64,000 nucleotides of DNA from Rhipidocladum racemiflorum (taxonomy: Eukaryota; Streptophyta; Magnoliopsida; Poales; Poaceae). The stretch lies in contig CM070577.1 of the NCBI GenBank assembly GCA_036346355.1, positions 19,281,666 to 19,345,665 of the forward strand, read 5' to 3'. Shown one piece after another: positions 25,252 to 37,394 of the stretch. A model generated the notes under the pieces. It saw only the letters and a list, made by a program, of their open reading frames with translations, searched no databases and was not told where the DNA came from. Within the stretch, counting starts at the first letter, position 1; every line of letters begins with the position of its first letter. A program made the position numbers and the translations under genes.

Positions 25252-25434
25252 TCAAAATGGGAGCAACATGGTCAAAGCACAACTTGCCTTCAAAAGTACT
25301 TGCTCTTGGTCCTGAGCTGGCTCCTGGGTCAATACTTCTCCTTCGAATCCTTCCGGCACTTCAACGTCTATTCGTAACGCGTGCAAATAGCAACAAATGA
25401 ATAAAACAGTAGACAAAAGTGTCCAAACATCCAA
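25252..25434 (-). other. LTR-embedded short frame, frameshifted copy
   Basis: It has the same N-terminal sequence as the frame at 3378-3593, but one A is missing in a run near 25292. The C-terminal EGKLCFDHV is therefore lost from the frame. Confidence 0.4.
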
Positions 25435-25764
25435 ATAAAGTTCATAAACAGAGAGAACATAATTTTATGAATTTTTAGAAACTGGAATCGTCAAATTCGG
25501 AGTTCAAATGAAAAAGATACAAGCATTTAAAGTTTAAATAATCAATTAAATAATAATACAGAGAAAAACTTTAGTCCAAAAATTAAATAAAATTCACCAT
25601 TAGGTAGATCTCAATTTTATACAAATTTAGAAATTTGAATCACTCAAATCGGAGTTGAAACGCAAAAGTTATAAGCGTTTGAAGTTTGAATCAAAATCTA
25701 AAATCATTATTTCGAATTAATAAATCATTTTCTTTTTCGGAAATTAATTATTACGTCAGCAAGG

Positions 25765-25980
25765 ACACGTGTCGGTCTCTGATTGGTCCGCTGACGTCAG
25801 CCGGTTCATGGACGTGGTCCATGGTTTGGCTCGGGTCTACCGTGGACCTGGTCCACGGCTCACGTGTGACCGACAGGTGGGACCCATGGGGGTGACGTCA
25901 TCGCCGACGTCAGCGGGGCTCGGCCGCACGGGCTGACAGGTGGGACCCACCGGTGACGTCGTGGGTGACGTCCGCGGTCG
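25765..25980. promoter_or_regulatory. Cluster of ACGT-core motifs in the A LTR
   Basis: Within about 200 bases are ACACGTGTC, TGACGTCAGC, CACGTG, GTGACGTCATC, GACGTCAGC and two GTGACGTC copies. TGACG and ACGT cores are typical plant bZIP sites. The same cluster is present in the other A LTRs (for example 43378-43620 on the opposite strand). It lies downstream of the TATTTAAT-like box in LTR orientation. A regulatory role is inferred. Confidence 0.4.
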
Positions 25981-27181
25981 CGATCGGACACGCTGAGCCG
26001 GCGTGTCGATGACCACGACGCGCGTGGGCACGGCGGTTCGGCTCACTGGGCACGCATTAGCGCGATCCGGGCCGTTGATTTGAAAATTAACGGTCCCGAT
26101 CGGATCTGATGACGCACGTTTGGGGTGAACGTGGTCAATCCGGACCGTTGGATCTAAATCCAACGGTTTGGATCTGGGAATCGCACGTGGTTCTCACCGT
26201 GGGATGACGTGGCGCAATCCGGGACGTCGGATCTTGATCGGACGGTCCACGGAGCTCGCGGGGTCCGGTGATGGCGCGGCGAGGCTTGGGTAACGGAGAC
26301 GAAGACGGCGACCTCCCGCGCGGCGTTTCCGAGGGTCTCCGGCGAGATGAAGTGCGCGCCCAGGTTCGCCTCGTCGCGAGGATCTCAGATCTGGCCACGA
26401 GAGCGGCGGAGGACGGCGGACGGCGGCGGAACAAAGCAAAAACCGTGGCGGAGAAGAGAGCTACTACGGCGAGCGATTGCGGCTAAGCGGCGGCGGCTAG
26501 GGCTCGGCGGGCTAGGGTTTCGGGTGCGCACGGAAAAGGGCAACCTAAGGCGATGTCCCACGCATTAAATAACCCCGGGATGCGCGCACAAATCGGAACC
26601 CTAACGGAACACGGCGGCTACGCGGCGGAGGAATCCGGCTCGGATTCAGCGGGGACAACGACGGAGAGCCGTCCACGTGGCGCGATCTACGGTCACGATC
26701 GCGTGAGCGCGATCGGATCCGGCCCGGTTTCGGCTCGAACCGATGCGGTCCAATCCGGACCGTTGGATCCCGATCCAACGGTCGGGATCGAGTAGGGTTA
26801 GGATTGGGTTCGGTCGAGTCAGTTGGCTCGGGTCGGACTCGAGTCCAACTCGGGTTCCGACTCGGTCGGATGAACAATACTCGACCCGATTGATTTTCCA
26901 GCGATTTAATATTCAAAATAATTTCCAGAAATTCATTTAATTCAAGAAAAATAGCAAAATACTCAGAAAAATTCTGGAAAATATTTTGGTACATTTTGGA
27001 CTCAAATAAAATATTTCCAACAAATTTTTATTTGCAAAGTTAAATTCTTTAATTATTTCACAATGGAATAAATTCAAATAAATTCCAAATAAATCCAAAC
27101 AAATTCCAGAAAATTCCAAAAATTCACCAAAATGCCAAATCACACATGAATTTAAGAAAAGCAAAATTTTGGGGTGTTACA

Positions 27182-27328
27182 AACCTCTCCCCCTTAACAG
27201 AATCTCGTCCCCGAGATTCAGGGCTTACTAAAGAATTGGTTCGGAAACTCTTTCTTCAAATCCTCTTCGCGCTCCCAAGTCGCTTCACTCTCCGCGTGGT
27301 TGGTCCATTGAACTATGCAGAAACGGGT
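27182..27328 (-). pseudogene. A3 polypurine tract and chromodomain end
   Basis: The minus strand reads a polypurine tract next to the LTR, then the chromodomain end with stop at 27218-27220. It is interrupted at 27328 by the solo LTR. Coding resumes at 30828 with the NKST codons of the linker. The target duplication CGGGT is at 27324-27328 and 30823-30827. Confidence 0.9.
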
Positions 27329-30300
27329 TGTCGGGACCCCGAATTTGCAAATCCGGACCCTCTGTGTATTCAACACTAGTCCAGGAACGCGCTAGTGCAC
27401 ACAGTCTTAACATCGGTAAATATCACAATCATTCCATTCGATACTAATAAAGTACTTTTATTTAATTAAGCAAACTGGTTACTTGACCTTATGGCCAAGT
27501 CACAAATGTACGCCTCGCAGGGCGATACTTATTAAGAGAGAAATAGTAGCAGCGGAAAATCAAATAACTTCGTGGGGCCATTCAGTATACCACAGTAACC
27601 GATCGGGCTCGCTCCCTAAGTAGACGGATCCTCTTGGAGCTCCTCCTCCAAAGCTGGTGTGGTCTCCTCCTCAACTGGTGTTGTAGGGTGGCAAGGGTGA
27701 GTACATGGTACTCAGCAAGTCATGCACAGAATGCAGGCTAATATACTATATGCATGGCTTGGTACAAAGGAGTAGCTCAAGGTATATTTGCAATAAAACA
27801 GCATTTGACAAATATCATAAGTAGATTCGAAAGCAGTAGAAACAAGTAAAGCACAAATAACTTTTCAAGAAGTTTAGTAAACATCTTTCCCATCCTAATC
27901 CACATTTCCATCAACATCATTATTAATCCAACCCAACCTTTCAAATCCAAGTTATTTTCAGAAAATCTACCCCTTGACTGTAATTCCCGAGCGATGTCCA
28001 ATACCGCGGACACGGCTATTCGAATAGATTCTATACTCTGCAGAGGTTATGCACTTTACCCACAAGATACAGTCAAACACCACAAAGGCGAGTTCCCGTA
28101 ACAAAGTCTTTCGGAAACTTCTAACAATACAAGTGGTCCTCCCCGGTTATTGCGCACTAACCCTTCCCTTAGCTAAGGCGAAGTCTAGGCCAATCAACCG
28201 TTAGATGGGTACCCGGCCTCAGCCACAGACGCCTCCCGCATAACTTACACAAAGGGTGTAGTTGACCTCCCGAGGTCCCACAGTGCGTTATTGGCAACTT
28301 AGTCAACTAGGTCCGTCCCATTCTGACGACATGTGGTTGCACGTTAGACCCAGTTCAAAGGCTTGCAAGGTTAGGTCCTTAGGGTGACCAGGGCAAGACT
28401 ACCGAAGAACCAAATCAACATCCCCAATGCCACAACTGCCCACAGATTATTCTTGCCACATGCCCCGGTCAAAAACTATTTATCAAACCCCAGTTGATTA
28501 CCATGCACCACGTGCCATCAACATCACATGATACCTTTCCAAAACAGGTTCAATATATCATTAAGTCAATATTATCATTTGTTTGTCCAAAATCATGTCA
28601 TGAGCACGTAGCAGGTCTAAGCAGTATACTACAACGGTCTAAAACCCATGTTGGCAATTTAATAATGTCCAACTAATAATCCACAACTAGGGTGACAAGG
28701 GTCATGGCACATACTTAAGTAATCAAGGTGTCATACAGCAAATTGGTATTTATCTAACCCCCATATTTAAATAAAGTATTTTCTAATTGAACTAGCATGC
28801 AATAGTTTAGATCAAAATAGATTTCAAAATAGGATCAACATGGTCAAAGCACAACTTGCCTTCAAAAAGTACTTGTTCTTGGTCTTGAGTTGGATCCTGA
28901 GTCAATACTTCTCCTTCGAATCCTTCCGGCACTTCAACGTCTACTCGTAAAGCGTGCAAATAGCAAATACACAAATAAACAATAGGCAAAAAGTGTCCAA
29001 ACATCCAAATAAAATCCATAAACAGAGAGAACATAATTTTATGAATTTTTAGAAACTGGAATCGTCAAATTTGGAGTTAAAACGCAAAAGTTATGATTAT
29101 TTAAAGTTTAAATAATCAATTAAATAATTTTACAGAGAAAAACTTTAGTTCAAAAATTAAATAAAATTCATATTTAGGTAGGTCTCAATTTTATACAAAT
29201 TTAGAAATTTGAATCACTCAAATCGGAGTTGAAACGCAAAAGTTATAAGCGTTTGAAGTTTTGAAATTCAAATCAATTATTAAACCGAATTATTAAATCA
29301 TTTTCTTTTTCGGAAATACATTTATTGCGTCAGCCTGGACACGTGGCAACACGGGATTGGTCTGCTGACGTCAGCCGGTCCATGGACTCGGTCCACGCTC
29401 GGCTCGGGTCTACCGTGGACCCGGTCCATGGTTCACGTGTCGCTGACATGTGGGCCCTCCCTTGGGTGACGTCCGCTGGCGGCGTCGGCGAGCTCGGCCA
29501 CGGCCCGGCAATTGGGTCCCACCGATGACGTCATGGGTGACGTCCACGGTCGCGATCGGCCCGACACGCGGGCGGCGTGTCGGTGACCAGCGCAGCGCCC
29601 GCGCGTGGCGCGGCTCGGCTCCCTGGACACGCATTAACGCGATCGTGGCCGTTGGTTTGAAATCCGGCGGCTAGGATTGGATTTGGGCCTCATGTGCTTG
29701 GGCGCGACGGTTGATCTGGGCCGTTGGATCTTGATCTAACGGTCCGGATCCAATCTAACCTGGTGCGGTTCTGCTCATTAGCACGACCTAAGCCGTTGGA
29801 TCTAGATCCAGCGGTTGAGATTAGATCTAGGATTTTCAGCGGAGAACTCACCGAGGGTGGCGTGGCGCGATCTGGGCCTTTGGATCTTGATCGGACGGTT
29901 GGTGGAGCTTCGGGAGTCGGCGATGGCTTCACGGCGGAGTTGCGGTCTTGGCGCTGAGGCAGCGACCACACGAACGGCGTTTGGGGCGTGCTCGGCGAGT
30001 GAAAGGTCCTCACCGACGCGGCTTGACCTGGCTGTTAATCGGGCCCAGGCTCAAGCGGCGGAGAAGCGGTGGGCGGCGGAATCGGCGTTTGCGGCGAACA
30101 GATTTCAACTCCGGCGAGCTCGCAGACAAACGGCGGCGGCTCGGCGAGATGGCTTGGGGCACGGTGCGCACGGAAGAGGGCAACCTCGGCGATGTCTCAC
30201 GCATTAAATACCCTCGGGATGCGGCGCTGGCGGAACCCTAAGCGGGACACAGCGGCTCTGGCGGAGGAATCCGGCTTCGGACTCGGCGGCGATGACGAGA

Positions 30301-30822
30301 ACCGTCCGCGTGGCACGATCGTGACCGCCACGATCGCCGCGAGCGCGGCCGGTCCGGTCGACCGGCTCGGGTCGAGTCGGGCGATCATGACCGTTGGATC
30401 TCGATCCGACGGTCCCCGTGGGTTTGGGTTGAGCGTGGTTCGGCCGAGTCGGTAGCTCGGGTCGGACTCGAACTCGAGTCGACTTCGGGCTCGATCGGAT
30501 GAACAGATACAAACCCACTCGCATTTTCCAGCGATTTAATAATTAAAATAATTCCGATAATTCATTTAATTCATTAAAAATAGCAAAGACTTCGAGAAAA
30601 ATTCCAGAAAAATTCTGGAAAATACTTTAGGGTATTTGGGACTCAAATAAAATATTTCCAATAAAATTTTATTTGCAAAGTTTAATTCTTTAATTATTTC
30701 AAAATGGAATAAATTCAAATAAATTCCAAATAATTCCAAATAAATTCCAGAAAATTCCAAAAATTCACCAAAGTGCCAAATCACACATGAATTTAAGAAA
30801 AGCAAAATTTTGGGGTGTTACA
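27329..30822 (-). mobile_element. Solo LTR of family A inside the A3 chromodomain gene
   Basis: It is a complete 3494-base LTR (plus ends TGTCGGGACC and GGGTGTTACA) with no internal region, flanked by a perfect 5-base target duplication CGGGT. Solo LTRs arise by recombination between the two LTRs of a full insertion. It is more diverged from 23748-27181 than the others are from one another, particularly at 29400-30480. It carries the short LTR frame intact at 28807-29034 (minus). Confidence 0.95.
28807..29034 (-). other. LTR-embedded 75-codon open frame in the solo LTR
   Basis: This is the longest form of the frame conserved in A LTRs. It has a hydrophobic start (MFSLFMDFIWMFGHF), then LRVDVEVPEGFEGEVL and FEGKLCFDHV. 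It is nearly identical to the 43913-44140 frame although the two LTRs differ widely elsewhere. Confidence 0.4.
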
Positions 30823-33800
30823 CGGGTTGACTTGTTTCTCGTCTCTCGGTCCATTGTGTCCAGAATCTTCATGGGGTGCTCCTTGTAGGTCAGATCTTCT
30901 TGCAGCTCAATTGACTCTAGCGGTGTCTGCTCCTCAGGTACTCGGAGACACTTCTTCAGCTGGGACACGTGGAACACGTCATGCACTCCTGCTAGTGATT
31001 GCGGTAACTCTAGTTGATAAGCGACTTCACCTCTGCGGCTAAGAACCTTGAATGGTCCGACATATCTCGGCGCGAGTTTTCCTTTAGCATGGAATCTCTT
31101 AACTCCTCTGAGCGGTGTGACTTTGAGATACACGAAATCTTCTGGTTCAAAACTCAGGTCTCGGCGATGGTTGTCAGCATAACTCTTCTATCGCGATTGG
31201 GCAATCTTTAATCTCTCCCTGATCATGGCAATCTGTTCTTCGGCTTCTTGAAGAATATCTGGTCCGAAGACACGGCTTTCACCTGTCTCACTCCAGTTCA
31301 ACGGTGTCCGACAGGGTCGACCATATAGTGCTTCAAATGGTGACATTTGCAAACTTGCTTGGTAACTGTTGTTGTAGCTGAACTTCGGCGTGCGGACTTT
31401 TATCCCAAGAGGTAGCATAAGCCAATGCACACGCTCTTAACATATCCTCCGAATCTGATTAACTCTTTCACCGACCATCCGTCTATGGATGATAAGGCAT
31501 CTTGAAGTTCAAACGGGTTCCCATAGCTTCATGCAGTTTATTCCGTAATCTTGAGGTAAATTGGGTACCTGCATGCGATACAATCCTCTTTGGCACTCCG
31601 TGCAAACAGACAATCCTGGTCATATACAACTCTGCTAACTTATCTCCCGAGTAAGTGGTCTTCACAGGGATAAAATGGGCCACCTTAGTCAAGCGATCCA
31701 CTATAACCCATATAGAATCATATCCTCCTTGAGTCTTAGGCAAACCGGTAATGAAATCCATTCCGATTTCCTCCCACTTCCACTCAGGTATCTTCAACGG
31801 CTGTAGCAATCTCTTTGGTCTACGATGCATTGCCTTGACTCTCTGGCATATGTCGCACAGCGCAACATGCTCGGCAACTTCACGCTTCATGTTCGGCCAC
31901 CAAAATCTTTCTTTTAAATCCTGATACATCTTGGCACTGCTAGGATGAATGGAATACTTTGAGTCATGGGCATCTCCTAGAATCAACTGCTTCAGCTCCT
32001 TCTTGTTCGGCACACAAATGCGATCCTTCATCCATAACGTGCCTTGCTCATCCAACTTGAAGTCCTCTGCCTTGCCTTCATCCATGTTGGACTTAATCCT
32101 GCGGATCTTGTCATCATCTTCCTGTCCTTCTCGGATCTGATCTTCCAGGGTAGGCTTCACTTCCAATGCGGCTAAGAATCCTTCTGGTACCACTTCAATC
32201 TGCATTCTCTGGAAATCCTCACATAGCTCATCCTGACTTGTGGCAAGCAACATGTTCACCGTATGGCTTTTCCGACTCAAAGCATCGGCAACTACGTTAG
32301 CCTTTCCTGGATGGTAATGGATTCCAACATTATAATCTTTGATCAACTCTAACCATCTCCTCTGCCTCATGTTCAGGTCTGATTGGGTGAAGATATACTT
32401 AAGACTCTTATGGTCCGTGTATACTTCACATCTGTTTCCAATTAAATAGTGACACCACAACTTCAGAGCATGCACTACGGCAGCTAGCTCTAAGTCATGC
32501 GTTGGATAATTCTCCTCATGCGGCCTCAACTGCCTTGATGCATAAGCGACGACCTTTCCATTCTGCATCAGCACACATCCAAGTCCTTGGAGCGATGCGT
32601 CACAATAAATATCAAAGCTTTGATTGACGTCCGGTAGGACTAACACCGGTGCTGATGTCAATCGCCTCTTCAATTCTTGAAAACTTTTCTCGCACTCAGG
32701 CGTCCATGCAAACTTCTTCTCCTTTTTCAGCAATTGCGTAAGAGGTTTCGCAATTGTCGAAAAGCTTTCAATGAAACGGTGGTAGTAACCTGCCATTCCA
32801 AGGAAACTTCGGATCTGGGTCATGGTCTTTGGCTGCTCCCAATGTAACACAGCTTCTACCTTGCTTGGATCAACGGCGACTCCTTCTGCGGTCATTACAT
32901 GTCCGAGGAACTCCACCTTGTCCTTCCAAAAATCACACTTACTGAACTTGGCGAAGAGCTGTTGTTCCCTTAGCTTTTCCAAAACTCGCCTCAAGTGCTC
33001 TGCATGTTCATCCTCTGTCTTGGAGTAGACTAAGATATCATCTATAAACACAACGACAAACTTGTCCAAATACTCCATGAACACCTTATTCATCATATTC
33101 ATGAAATATGCTGGCGCATTCGTCAAACCAAAGGACATAACTGTAAACTCGTAATGTCCATATCTTGACGAGAATGCGGTCTTCGGAATATCTTCCGATC
33201 GGATCTTCAGTTGGTGGTATCCCGATCTCAGGTCAATCTTGGAGAAAACTCCGGCTCCTCTCAGCTGATCAAACAAATCATCAATCCTGGGTAGTGGGTA
33301 TTTGTTCTTCACAGTAACTTCATTGAGTGCACGGTAATCAATGCACATCCTGAAACTCCCGTCCTTCTTCTTGACGAACAAAACTGGTGCTCCCCACGGC
33401 GACGAACTCGGTCTGATAAATCCTTTCTCCATTAACTCTTCAAGCTGCTTCTTCATCTCTACCAACTCCTCGGTGGACATCCGATAAGGTCTCTTTGTTA
33501 TCGGTGCTGTACCAGGTAAAAGCTCTATCACAAACTCTATGTCCCTGTCTGGCGGCATACCAGGTAGATCTTCAGGAAAAACATCTGGGTACCCATTCAC
33601 TACTGAGACATCTTCTATGCTGATTGCCTTGGTGCTGTTAACCATCAACTGTCCATCTCTAACGGCGGTAGCTTGAAATTCCATTTTCTTTCCACACGGG
33701 CTCTCAACTGAGATAGTCCTTCGTCCACAATCCAATACGGCCTTGTGCTTGGATAACCAATCCATTCCCAAAATAACATCTAAGGTCTGGGTCTCCAAAA

Positions 33801-33927
33801 TAATAAGGTTCGCTAGGAACTCTATCCCATCTATTAGTATTCTTACCCGGGAACATCCTACTTTCGTTCGGAGTTCGGAACCAGGGGTTTGAACTAAAAG
33901 CATGCATTTAAGTCTTGCAATCTCCAA
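30823..33927 (-). pseudogene. A3 pol: protease C-terminus, RT, RNase H, integrase
   Basis: An 814-codon frame (31483-33927) runs from the end of the protease (ILGMDWLS) through RT (SSPWGAPVLFVKKKDG, SKIDLRSGYHQL, catalytic FIDDILVYS) and RNase H (IYCDAS, HDLELAAVVHAL, YTDHKSL, VVADALSRK). It ends with the integrase zinc finger and core (MDFITGLP). The second catalytic region of integrase reads IVSHAGTQFTS where A1 has IISDRGTQFTS, so the core Asp is lost. A TAG ends the frame in the YHPQTDG region. The C-terminal integrase and linker continue in other frames (31188-31430, 30828-31133) up to the solo LTR. RT and RNase H look intact. Confidence 0.9.
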
Positions 33928-34088
33928 ATCATTTTTAGCAGCAAAGCCTTGTGAAACAAACGAATGCGAAGCTCGTAATCAAACAAAATCAAGCAGTGCA
34001 TCGAGTTGACAAGTAACTTACCCAAGACGACATCCGTGGCATTACGAAGTGCATCTGCGGTGACATGGTTGACTCGGCCTCTCACCAC
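33894..34088 (-). pseudogene. A3 protease N-terminal region, frameshifted
   Basis: This matches the gag-protease linker and protease start of A1 (VVLGKLLVNS, LFDY). One base fewer at about 33976, relative to A1, takes the protease active-site region out of frame, and the 814-codon frame begins after it. As in A1, Tyr follows the putative catalytic Asp. Confidence 0.7.
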
Positions 34089-35136
34089 GATGCAGGGTGC
34101 TGCCCATGGTCTTTGTCCCTCGGTTTGCTCCTGGTGCTGGCATCCTGGCTGGTGTGGATCCCAGATTGAAGCGAACTGGGGTCACTCCTGCTGTCTTCTT
34201 AGGACAGCTGTTGGCAAAGTGCCCTGGCTCGTTGCAATTGTAGCAGCGTCTCACTGTCCCTTGTTGATTGCCTGAAGCGACGTTTCTGGCTGGGGCTGGG
34301 GTCTGATAGTTCTGATTGACGGGTCTTGGTGCTGGTGACGGTGTCCTGGTTGCATTCTGCGGCTGGAATCTGAAAAACTGATTTGGCGCAACCCTCAAAC
34401 GTTGCTGTGCTCCCTGACGCGATCCCTGATGCTGCATCCTGCGCTTCCTGTTCTCATCCAATTCCTTGCGCTTGTCTTCAAGAATAAGCGCCTTATTCAC
34501 GAGTTCCTGAAAATTTGGAAAGGTGTGGGTGATCAGTTCCACCTGTAGTCCAGAGTTAAGTCCCTTCATGAAACGAGACTGTCTTGCTTTATCTGTCGCT
34601 ACGTCTTCAGGTGCGTAACGTGCAAACTGTGTGAACTTGTTCAGGTATTCGGCCACCGGTTGATTACCCTGCTTCAGTGCTCTGAACTCCTCCTTCTTGA
34701 GGTCCATGATTCCTTCTGGCACATGATACTGGCGAAATGCAGCTGTAAACTCCTCCCAAGTGATGTCCCGTGGATTCTCCTGCGTAGCGCAGAAGTTCTC
34801 CCACCATTCGGCGGCCGTTCCTTCCAACTGATGAGAAGCGTAGAGTACCTTCTCGTTTCCCATGCATTGAGCAATGTGTAGCTTCCTCTCAATTGACCTT
34901 AACCAGTCATCGGCTTCCAACGGGTTAGCATTCCCAGAGAAAGTGGGTGGATGAGTCCTCATGAACTCTGACAGTCTTGTATTCTGGCGTTGTCCCTGAT
35001 TGACTTGATTAGCAGTGGCCTGAGAGGTGACGTGCTGCATCTGTTGCATCATGGCATGCATCAACTGAGTCTGAGCAGCGAAAAAAGCTTCGAAATTCTG
35101 CATATCAACTGGCGGTGCTGGTGCTCCATCATTGGT
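34042..35136 (-). pseudogene. A3 gag, N-terminally truncated
   Basis: The 353-codon frame 34042-35103 has the Retrotrans_gag domain (LEADDWLRSIERKLHI, GTAAEWWENF, ITWEEFTAAFRQYHVP) and an intact CCHC knuckle CYNCNEPGHFANSC. It ends in a frameshift near 34110, before the protease. At the N-terminus the match to A1 gag stops at 35134-35136. The usual MVNTRGN opening is absent and unrelated sequence begins. Leader, ORF0-like frame and 5-prime LTR of A3 are therefore missing or replaced. Confidence 0.88.
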
Positions 35137-36966
35137 TGCGCTAAATCATATAGACTATGACGGCAACATCGTTAACAACAAAACACCACATCGTGTGAAA
35201 ACCCATCATCCATTTAAAACTAACCTTGCAAAACCTCGCAAAATCAAACTCAACCCTTTGGAACAGAACATCGACTCCAAAGTCAAACATCTGCACACAC
35301 AACCGCCATAAATTTTATCAAAAGAGAGGGAAACTAAATCCCAAAAGAAAACTCTTCACCAACTAAATTCACTTATGAAACATTCATAAAAATCCAGACT
35401 TGTGAAACATCCGCACACCAGACCCATTTTCCAAATGACTCCAACTCTAGCCAAACAGAGTTACACATCAAGGGCTTAACTCAAAAGTTTCCAACGCAAC
35501 CCTTCATGACCATCTACTTCCTTTTAAAATTAATCCAAAGATAATTTAGTGCGAACGCGAAAGGGCGTAATCGACTCAAAAAAAAACTTTTGGGGTGTAA
35601 ATCCATACTCATAGCACCAACTAAACACACTAGCCAAAACCAAATATTTGCTCCAATTTCTACGAGTTTTAGGGAAACTCTGAAACACAGCATATGGAAC
35701 ACCTTGACCGAAAACCCTTCAACCAAAAAGGCAAACAACCAAACCAGTCCAAAAGCTTTTGAACACAAGCTCAGCATAAATACAATCATCTCTAGTACTC
35801 CACTACGCTTTCCATTAAAGACTTCAATAATCACTATTTACTCCCTGAGAAGCCCCAATACAATTAAACCAAAAGTTTCACAACAAATTCTTCCTCTAGT
35901 TACCATTCCTAACACTTTTAATTAGGGTTTATGATGCTTATCAAACAGGCACCCAACCAATACTATATCGACATGATCCCCACGGATCATCATATCATAA
36001 TACATCTTATTCTACATTTGAAATATAGTACTTCAACAAATCTTTCAGCAAGATCAACATACAAATTTCATACCTCCTATATACTCACGTCTCGACAACC
36101 GAACCTTATTCAGTTAAACAATGGCTCCAACATGTAAATATTATCTCCACAGGGAAGAATTCGTAAGTGAGACTCTAAGTTATACTTTCATTAAGGATAA
36201 GATCATTTATCATGTTAATTATCCAAAGCTCACTCCATCGCAACATGTTAAAATTTTCCTCCATTTTAACCATGGTTTTCCAACGAGTAATCTAAACAGT
36301 TACCACCACTACTTAGTCATCAATAACAACAAAAGGGCATAATCATCAACCAACAACATTACTTTTAGCTACCCTATACAAAGGTGATAACAAAATTACC
36401 ACCACACAACTTACTCCCACTATTTAAAATAGATTGAATACTAGCATTAACACTGCCTTTAACAACATCATTAGCAATAAGTCTTATGTCTTCTCAATTG
36501 ATATCAATACTAGCATTGTAGAGACACAACTGCATACTTCCAAATATACTAGTAGTTTGCAACAACGTAAATAGCAACAATAATCAACTTCCAAACTAAA
36601 GTCACTAGGCAACACGATTAAATTTCTCTATTAATCCATTAGATTAGAGCATCTTTAAACAACCAGCAAAGTTTCTTTAACAATAACAGCAGTCTACATC
36701 ATCTTAATGTTTCAACTATGCATCAGGGTTTAAAATTTTAAACATAATCGGGGGTCATAAGCATTTTTTTATAACAAAGCAACAGATTCTAAGCATATAC
36801 ATTAACACATTTAATCATTTTCGCTAAGAGCAAACTACAACACTAGTAGTCTATTTAATTTCAAGCTAGAGGTGACAACCACATTGAATCGTTTCAACTC
36901 ACAATTTAACTTAATAATAAGTCATCCCATAAACCACATTGGTACATGCTACATAACATGCTAAAC
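35137..36966. other. Noncoding retrotransposon-like leader sequence (left part)
   Basis: This is 1.8 kb of AC-rich plus-strand sequence without convincing coding frames. It continues in style at 52497-53695, on the other side of CACTA 1, before a primer-site-like sequence and LTR D. I infer it is untranslated internal sequence of an LTR element in minus orientation. No homology to a named family could be established. Confidence 0.4.
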
Positions 36967-36998
36967 CACTACTACAAAACTGCAAATAGGAGACGCCC

Positions 36999-37379
36999 TA
37001 TTAGTGGCGGTTTGTTTGGAACCGCCACTAATAGTAGTATCAGTGGCGGTTCTTGAGTGCAAACCGGTGCCAGGATCATTAGTGACGGTTTTTGTTCCGA
37101 ACCGCCACAGATAGTGGACTATCAGTGGCGGTTTGTGGTTATAACCGCCACAAATACTGCGACAACTATAAGTGGCAGTTTTAACCCTAAACCGCCACTG
37201 ATAGTCCACTATCTGTGGCGGTTCGGAAAAAAAACCACCACTGATAGGTAGGTATTATCAGTGGCGGTTGGAGGACAAAACCGTCACTGATAATTAGCTT
37301 ATTTGTGGCGGTTCTAAACAAAAACCGCCACAAATACAGTTATCTGTGGCGGTTTTTGTTTAGAACCGCCACAAATAAA
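36999..37379. repeat. 5-prime subterminal repeat array of CACTA 1
   Basis: More than ten copies of a core AGTGGCGGTTT and its inverse AACCGCCACT, mostly arranged as head-to-head pairs that can fold. In En/Spm such arrays bind the TNPA-type protein and are needed for excision. Confidence 0.85.
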
Positions 37380-37384
37380 ACCCC

Positions 37385-37394
37385 CTATATATAC
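37385..37394 (+). promoter_or_regulatory. TATA box of the CACTA 1 transposase gene
   Basis: CTATATATAC directly follows the last subterminal repeat. It lies about 125 bases before a splice donor (AAG|GTGAGT at 37519/37520), consistent with a short untranslated first exon. Confidence 0.65.

Larger units (their letters stand above)
23748..27181 (-). mobile_element. Complete A LTR shared by A1 (5-prime) and A3 (3-prime)
   Basis: It is 3434 bases with ends TGTCGGGACCC... / ...GGGGTGTTACA on plus, i.e. TGTAACACCCC to CCCGACA on minus. The left side adjoins the A1 leader with primer site. The right side adjoins the polypurine tract and chromodomain tail of A3. One LTR therefore serves two internal regions, the signature of unequal recombination between LTRs. 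It contains palindromes (26073-26094, 26144-26168, 26759-26781), a bZIP-type ACGT cluster (25765-25980) and the short LTR frame near 25252-25434, here frameshifted by one missing A. Confidence 0.93.

Noticed and set aside
35514..35834. 106-codon hydrophobic frame on the minus strand
   Set aside because: The hydrophobicity reflects GT-rich composition of that strand. No homology or start context, inside leader-like sequence.
36121..36342. 73-codon frame starting MAPTCKYYLHREE
   Set aside because: It lies in AC-rich noncoding sequence, has no family resemblance, and is no longer than chance frames nearby.
36999..37379. CRISPR-like regularly spaced repeats
   Set aside because: Repeats are short, inverted in pairs and irregularly spaced at a transposon end in a plant genome. 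They are CACTA subterminal repeats.
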